From Acanthamoeba castellanii str. Neff (taxonomy: Eukaryota; Discosea; Longamoebia; Acanthamoebidae): a stretch of DNA of 64,000 nt. Made by a program: the position numbers and the translations under genes. The stretch covers positions 122,792-186,791 of the forward strand of contig NW_004457611.1 of assembly GCF_000313135.1 (NCBI RefSeq), given 5' to 3'. How positions within the stretch are numbered: the stretch's first letter is position 1; every line of letters starts with the position of its first letter. Below are positions 63,825-64,000 of the stretch, one piece after another. The notes below the pieces were generated by a model. The model was given only the letters and a program-made list of their open reading frames with translations. It searched no databases and was not told the DNA's origin.

Positions 63825-63947
63825 TCACCCTGGGATTTTGTTGTGGATGTGGTCCTCAGTGGTGGCTGGGAAGTCAATGCTGGTGAGGAGGAAGCTGTAG
63901 AAGCAGGGATGCAGAAGCACCTTGTTCAAGTAGTACTTTAACATCAT
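63825..63947 (-). CDS. Possible last exon of a gene entering from the right edge
   Basis: A stop-terminated frame, LNKVLLHPCFYSFLLTSIDF then PATTEDHIHNKIPG, with mostly G/C third positions, unlike the AT-rich flanks. This suggests a coding 3' exon, but no start, splice acceptor or family is certain. Nearby ATG codons (63947) would give only a 40-residue peptide. Only 123 bases separate its stop from the doublecortin gene's start. It needs the adjoining sequence. Confidence 0.25.
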   Translation of the reverse strand: MMLKYYLNKVLLHPCFYSFLLTSIDFPATTEDHIHNKIPG

Positions 63948-64000
63948 TGGTCCAGGTTGGTGGTACAGTGCTCACTCCCAGCCTGGCATCTGCCCAAGTG

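Overview
This window is a piece of a compact, GC-rich nuclear genome of a free-living amoebozoan. It most resembles Acanthamoeba. That assignment is an inference from gene content and splicing style; no ribosomal or mitochondrial marker is present. Genes are closely packed on both strands, often 60-300 bases apart. Most are cut by many short introns, with donors commonly of the form GTACGC or GTACGT and acceptors ending GCAG or CAG. Introns carry GTGTCGTG-type repeats, poly-C and poly-G runs and GGTGG tracts. Nothing looks bacterial, viral or transposon-derived with confidence.

Layout. 1-10 kb: 5' end of an M20 amidohydrolase (-), an AlkB-family dioxygenase (+), an NHL-repeat protein (-) with an apparent frameshift, a novel coiled-coil protein (-), an endonuclease/exonuclease/phosphatase protein (-), and squalene epoxidase (-) with a ~215 base pentanucleotide array in an intron. 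10-20 kb: a Spen-type RNA-binding protein with RRMs, an RS region and a SPOC domain (-), mitochondrial ferredoxin-NADP reductase (+), and a DCL-domain plus La-type RRM protein (-). 20-28 kb: Integrator subunit 11 (+), an F-box/LRR protein (+), and a small secreted or membrane protein (+). 28-41 kb: Sey1/RHD3 ER-fusion GTPase (-), histidine acid phosphatase (-), an Ala/Gly-rich coiled-coil protein (+), and VPS39 (-).

41-64 kb: an intronless HAM1-like protein (-), a FYVE-C2-AGC protein kinase (+), PIG-B mannosyltransferase (+), an intron-rich second HAM1-like protein (-), a Ser-rich protein ending in a GAS2-related (GAR) microtubule-binding domain (-), two coiled-coil proteins (+,+), a doublecortin-domain protein (-), and a possible last exon of a further gene at the right edge (-).

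The genes are mostly conserved eukaryotic housekeeping functions: sterol and GPI synthesis, ER and endolysosome membrane fusion, RNA processing, mitochondrial redox and cytoskeleton. They do not form one operon-like system. The most unusual items are the FYVE-C2-AGC kinase architecture, the intronless/intron-rich HAM1-like paralogue pair, the DCL-La RRM combination, a Spen protein with an extra N-terminal helical region, GC-AG introns that keep the local donor hexamer, and intron 3' ends marked by GGTGG tracts instead of a polypyrimidine tract.
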